Source: Bacteroidetes bacterium UBA5543
Lineage (GTDB): Bacteria > Bacteroidota > Bacteroidia > Chitinophagales > Chitinophagaceae
Assembly (NCBI GenBank): GCA_002423665.1
Contig: DINJ01000053.1
Location: forward strand, 16,499 to 22,030
DNA: 5,532 bases
Direction of reading: 5' to 3'
Shown piece by piece: positions 4,183 through 5,532 of this stretch. Both the position numbers and the translations under genes were made by a program. Each line of letters opens with the position of its first letter. Position 1 is the first letter of the stretch. Under the pieces are notes generated by a model. It saw only the letters and a list, made by a program, of their open reading frames with translations, did no database searches and was not told the DNA's origin.

Positions 4183-5532
4183 ATGCGTTGCTGGATATTT
4201 TTAATCATTTTGATATTTATTGGCCAATCCGTAGTGGGCAAACAATATCACTATAAATACACTGAGAATTGCAGTGAAGCATATATGCATTACCTGGCAT
4301 TACGCCCTGAAGCAGGTAGAGAAAAGGTTAAAAATGAGTTGATAACCGACCCTTATAACCTTATGGCTACTTATATATCTGACTATGAAGATTGTTTGTT
4401 GCTACTATTCAATGGTAACAGATTGGACTATGACCAGTTAAAACGTCACCAGTACGACAGGCTGAAATTGATGGATAGAGGGGATGAAACATCGCCTTGG
4501 CATAGGTTGTGCCAGGCGGGTATATACATGCATTGGGCATTTGTACATTTGAGGTTCAATGAGAACCTTAAGGCCGGGACTAGTTTCAGAAAGTCATTCC
4601 TGTTGTTAAAAGAAAATCAGAAATTATTCCCTTCGTTCGAATATGATGATATTTTTCTGGGTATAGAGGAAGCGGCGGTAGGCTCGTTGCCCGATAACTA
4701 TAAGTGGATTGCATCCGTATTAGGGTTAAGAGGTAATGTACACAATGGTACTGCAAAGGTCAGGAAGTTTATACAGCACCACAGCCCGGGAGACGCCTTT
4801 TTCAATGAGGCTGTAATATATTATGCGTACATGAATTATTACATACTATCGGATAAAGATGAAGCCTGGCGTACTGTGAATTCGAAACAATTTGATGTTG
4901 AGGATAATCTTGTGAATAGTTTTGTTAAAGTAAATATTGCGATTAATTATCGTAAGGCTGCTTTGGCAAAGGAGATGCTCCGGGATGTTTCACGACAGCA
5001 GTATTATCATCGGTACCCCGTTTTTGAGTATGAGTATGGGTATGTATTGCTACATGGCCTGGATGCTGACGCGATTGCAAAATTTAGAAGCTTTCTGGAG
5101 ACGTATAAGGGTTCAATCTTTGTGAAGGATGCCTGGCAAAAGATGGCATATGCGTACTATCTGCAAGGAAATAGCAAAATGGCAGAATATTGTAAAAAGA
5201 AAATACTGACTGAAGGAACTACCAATACTGACTCAGATAAACAGGCGCTAAGGTTTGCACAAGGCGACCATTGGCCTAATGCAACACTCCTCCGTATACA
5301 ATTACTTACTGATGGAGGCTATTATGCAGAGGCAGATAAAATACTTTCCGCAACAACTATTAAAGGTTTTACAACGATTCCATTACAACTGGAGTACTAT
5401 TTCAGAATGGCGCGTGTGCGCGAAGAATTGGGTCATGTAACAGACGCAATTTCTGGATATAACAAAGCGATAGAAATGGGTGCAGGAAGGCCTGAGCAAT
5501 TTGCCGCACGTAGCGCATTAATGGCGGGGTTG
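4183..5532 (+). CDS. Exported TPR-like alpha-solenoid protein (3' end beyond window)
   Basis: A single frame is open from the ATG at 4183 to the right edge, giving 450 residues with no stop. Residues 1-19 look like a Sec signal peptide (MRCWIFLIILIFIGQ, then SVVG) with a possible cleavage after G19, so the protein is periplasmic or envelope-bound. There is no lipobox. The rest is mainly helical with few Pro. TPR-like pairs are visible at about 281-311 (FEYEYGYVLL, then AIAKFRSFLETY), 317-345 (AWQKMAYAYYLQGN), 368-392 (LLRIQLLTDGGYYAEADKIL) and 402-433 (YYFRMARVREELGHVTDAI, then YNKAIEMG). The segment from about 107 to 196 (including GSLPDNYKWIASVLGLRGNV) is reminiscent of the helical core of eukaryotic Iml2/TTC39 proteins, but this is only an impression. 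Solenoids of this kind usually scaffold protein-protein contacts; the partner is unknown. An alternative upstream start, GTG 4159, is in frame but would spoil the signal peptide. It reads divergently from the EGF-like gene. Confidence 0.88.
   Translation, partial: MRCWIFLIILIFIGQSVVGKQYHYKYTENCSEAYMHYLALRPEAGREKVKNELITDPYNLMATYISDYEDCLLLLFNGNRLDYDQLKRHQYDRLKLMDRGDETSPWHRLCQAGIYMHWAFVHLRFNENLKAGTSFRKSFLLLKENQKLFPSFEYDDIFLGIEEAAVGSLPDNYKWIASVLGLRGNVHNGTAKVRKFIQHHSPGDAFFNEAVIYYAYMNYYILSDKDEAWRTVNSKQFDVEDNLVNSFVKVNIAINYRKAALAKEMLRDVSRQQYYHRYPVFEYEYGYVLLHGLDADAIAKFRSFLETYKGSIFVKDAWQKMAYAYYLQGNSKMAEYCKKKILTEGTTNTDSDKQALRFAQGDHWPNATLLRIQLLTDGGYYAEADKILSATTIKGFTTIPLQLEYYFRMARVREELGHVTDAISGYNKAIEMGAGRPEQFAARSALMAGL

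Noticed and set aside
4937..5440. Short + frames (62 and 61 residues) inside the 3' part of the window
   Set aside because: They are out-of-frame shadows of the uninterrupted 450-residue TPR-like frame that begins at 4183.

Overview
The window looks like chromosomal DNA of a Bacteroidota bacterium, most plausibly Chitinophagales/Chitinophagaceae-like. This rests on three promoter cores of the Bacteroidota type (TTG or TTTG, about 20 bp, TAnnTTTG), weak or absent Shine-Dalgarno sequences, two short lipoproteins (one with a K-D-E export signal just after the lipid-anchored Cys) and an EGF-like secreted lipoprotein of a kind common in that group. The taxonomic call is an inference; there is no rRNA here to settle it.

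Layout. (1) 1-359, + strand: the last quarter of histidyl-tRNA synthetase, cut by the left window edge. (2) 360-580: a 221-bp regulatory intergenic region with two 6+4+6 hairpins, a TCGCGGT/ACCGCGA dyad and three GTTGTC repeats. (3) 581-2718, + strand: an OmpR/PhoB-type response regulator and a membrane sensor histidine kinase, overlapping by one base (TAATG), so one operon. (4) 2719-2833: an inverted repeat followed by a very good promoter with a perfect palindrome in its spacer. (5) 2834-3268, + strand: a small lipoprotein with a helical segment, a Thr/Pro linker and a charged tail with three K-x-x-R-F motifs, ending in a strong hairpin terminator. (6) 3269-3469: the convergent junction, with a second hairpin serving the opposing gene. 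(7) 3470-3982, - strand: an EGF-like-domain lipoprotein with its own good promoter. (8) 3983-4182: a divergent intergenic region. (9) 4183-5532, + strand: a long open frame running off the right edge, encoding an exported TPR-type alpha-solenoid protein whose -7 element sits so close to the ATG that the mRNA may be leaderless.

How they fit together. HisS is housekeeping and probably unrelated to the rest. The two-component pair has no obvious structural target in its operon. The lipoprotein just downstream has its own promoter with an operator-like palindrome and is the nearest candidate target, but nothing in the sequence proves a link. The three envelope proteins (two lipoproteins and the exported TPR protein) are each in separate transcription units. 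I see no mobile elements, CRISPR array, tRNA or rRNA, and no intergenic stretch above 300 bp. I do not see a clearly new multi-gene system; the most unusual points are the possible leaderless start, the shared ATGCC/GGCAT dyads at two intergenic sites, and the architecture of the two lipoproteins.
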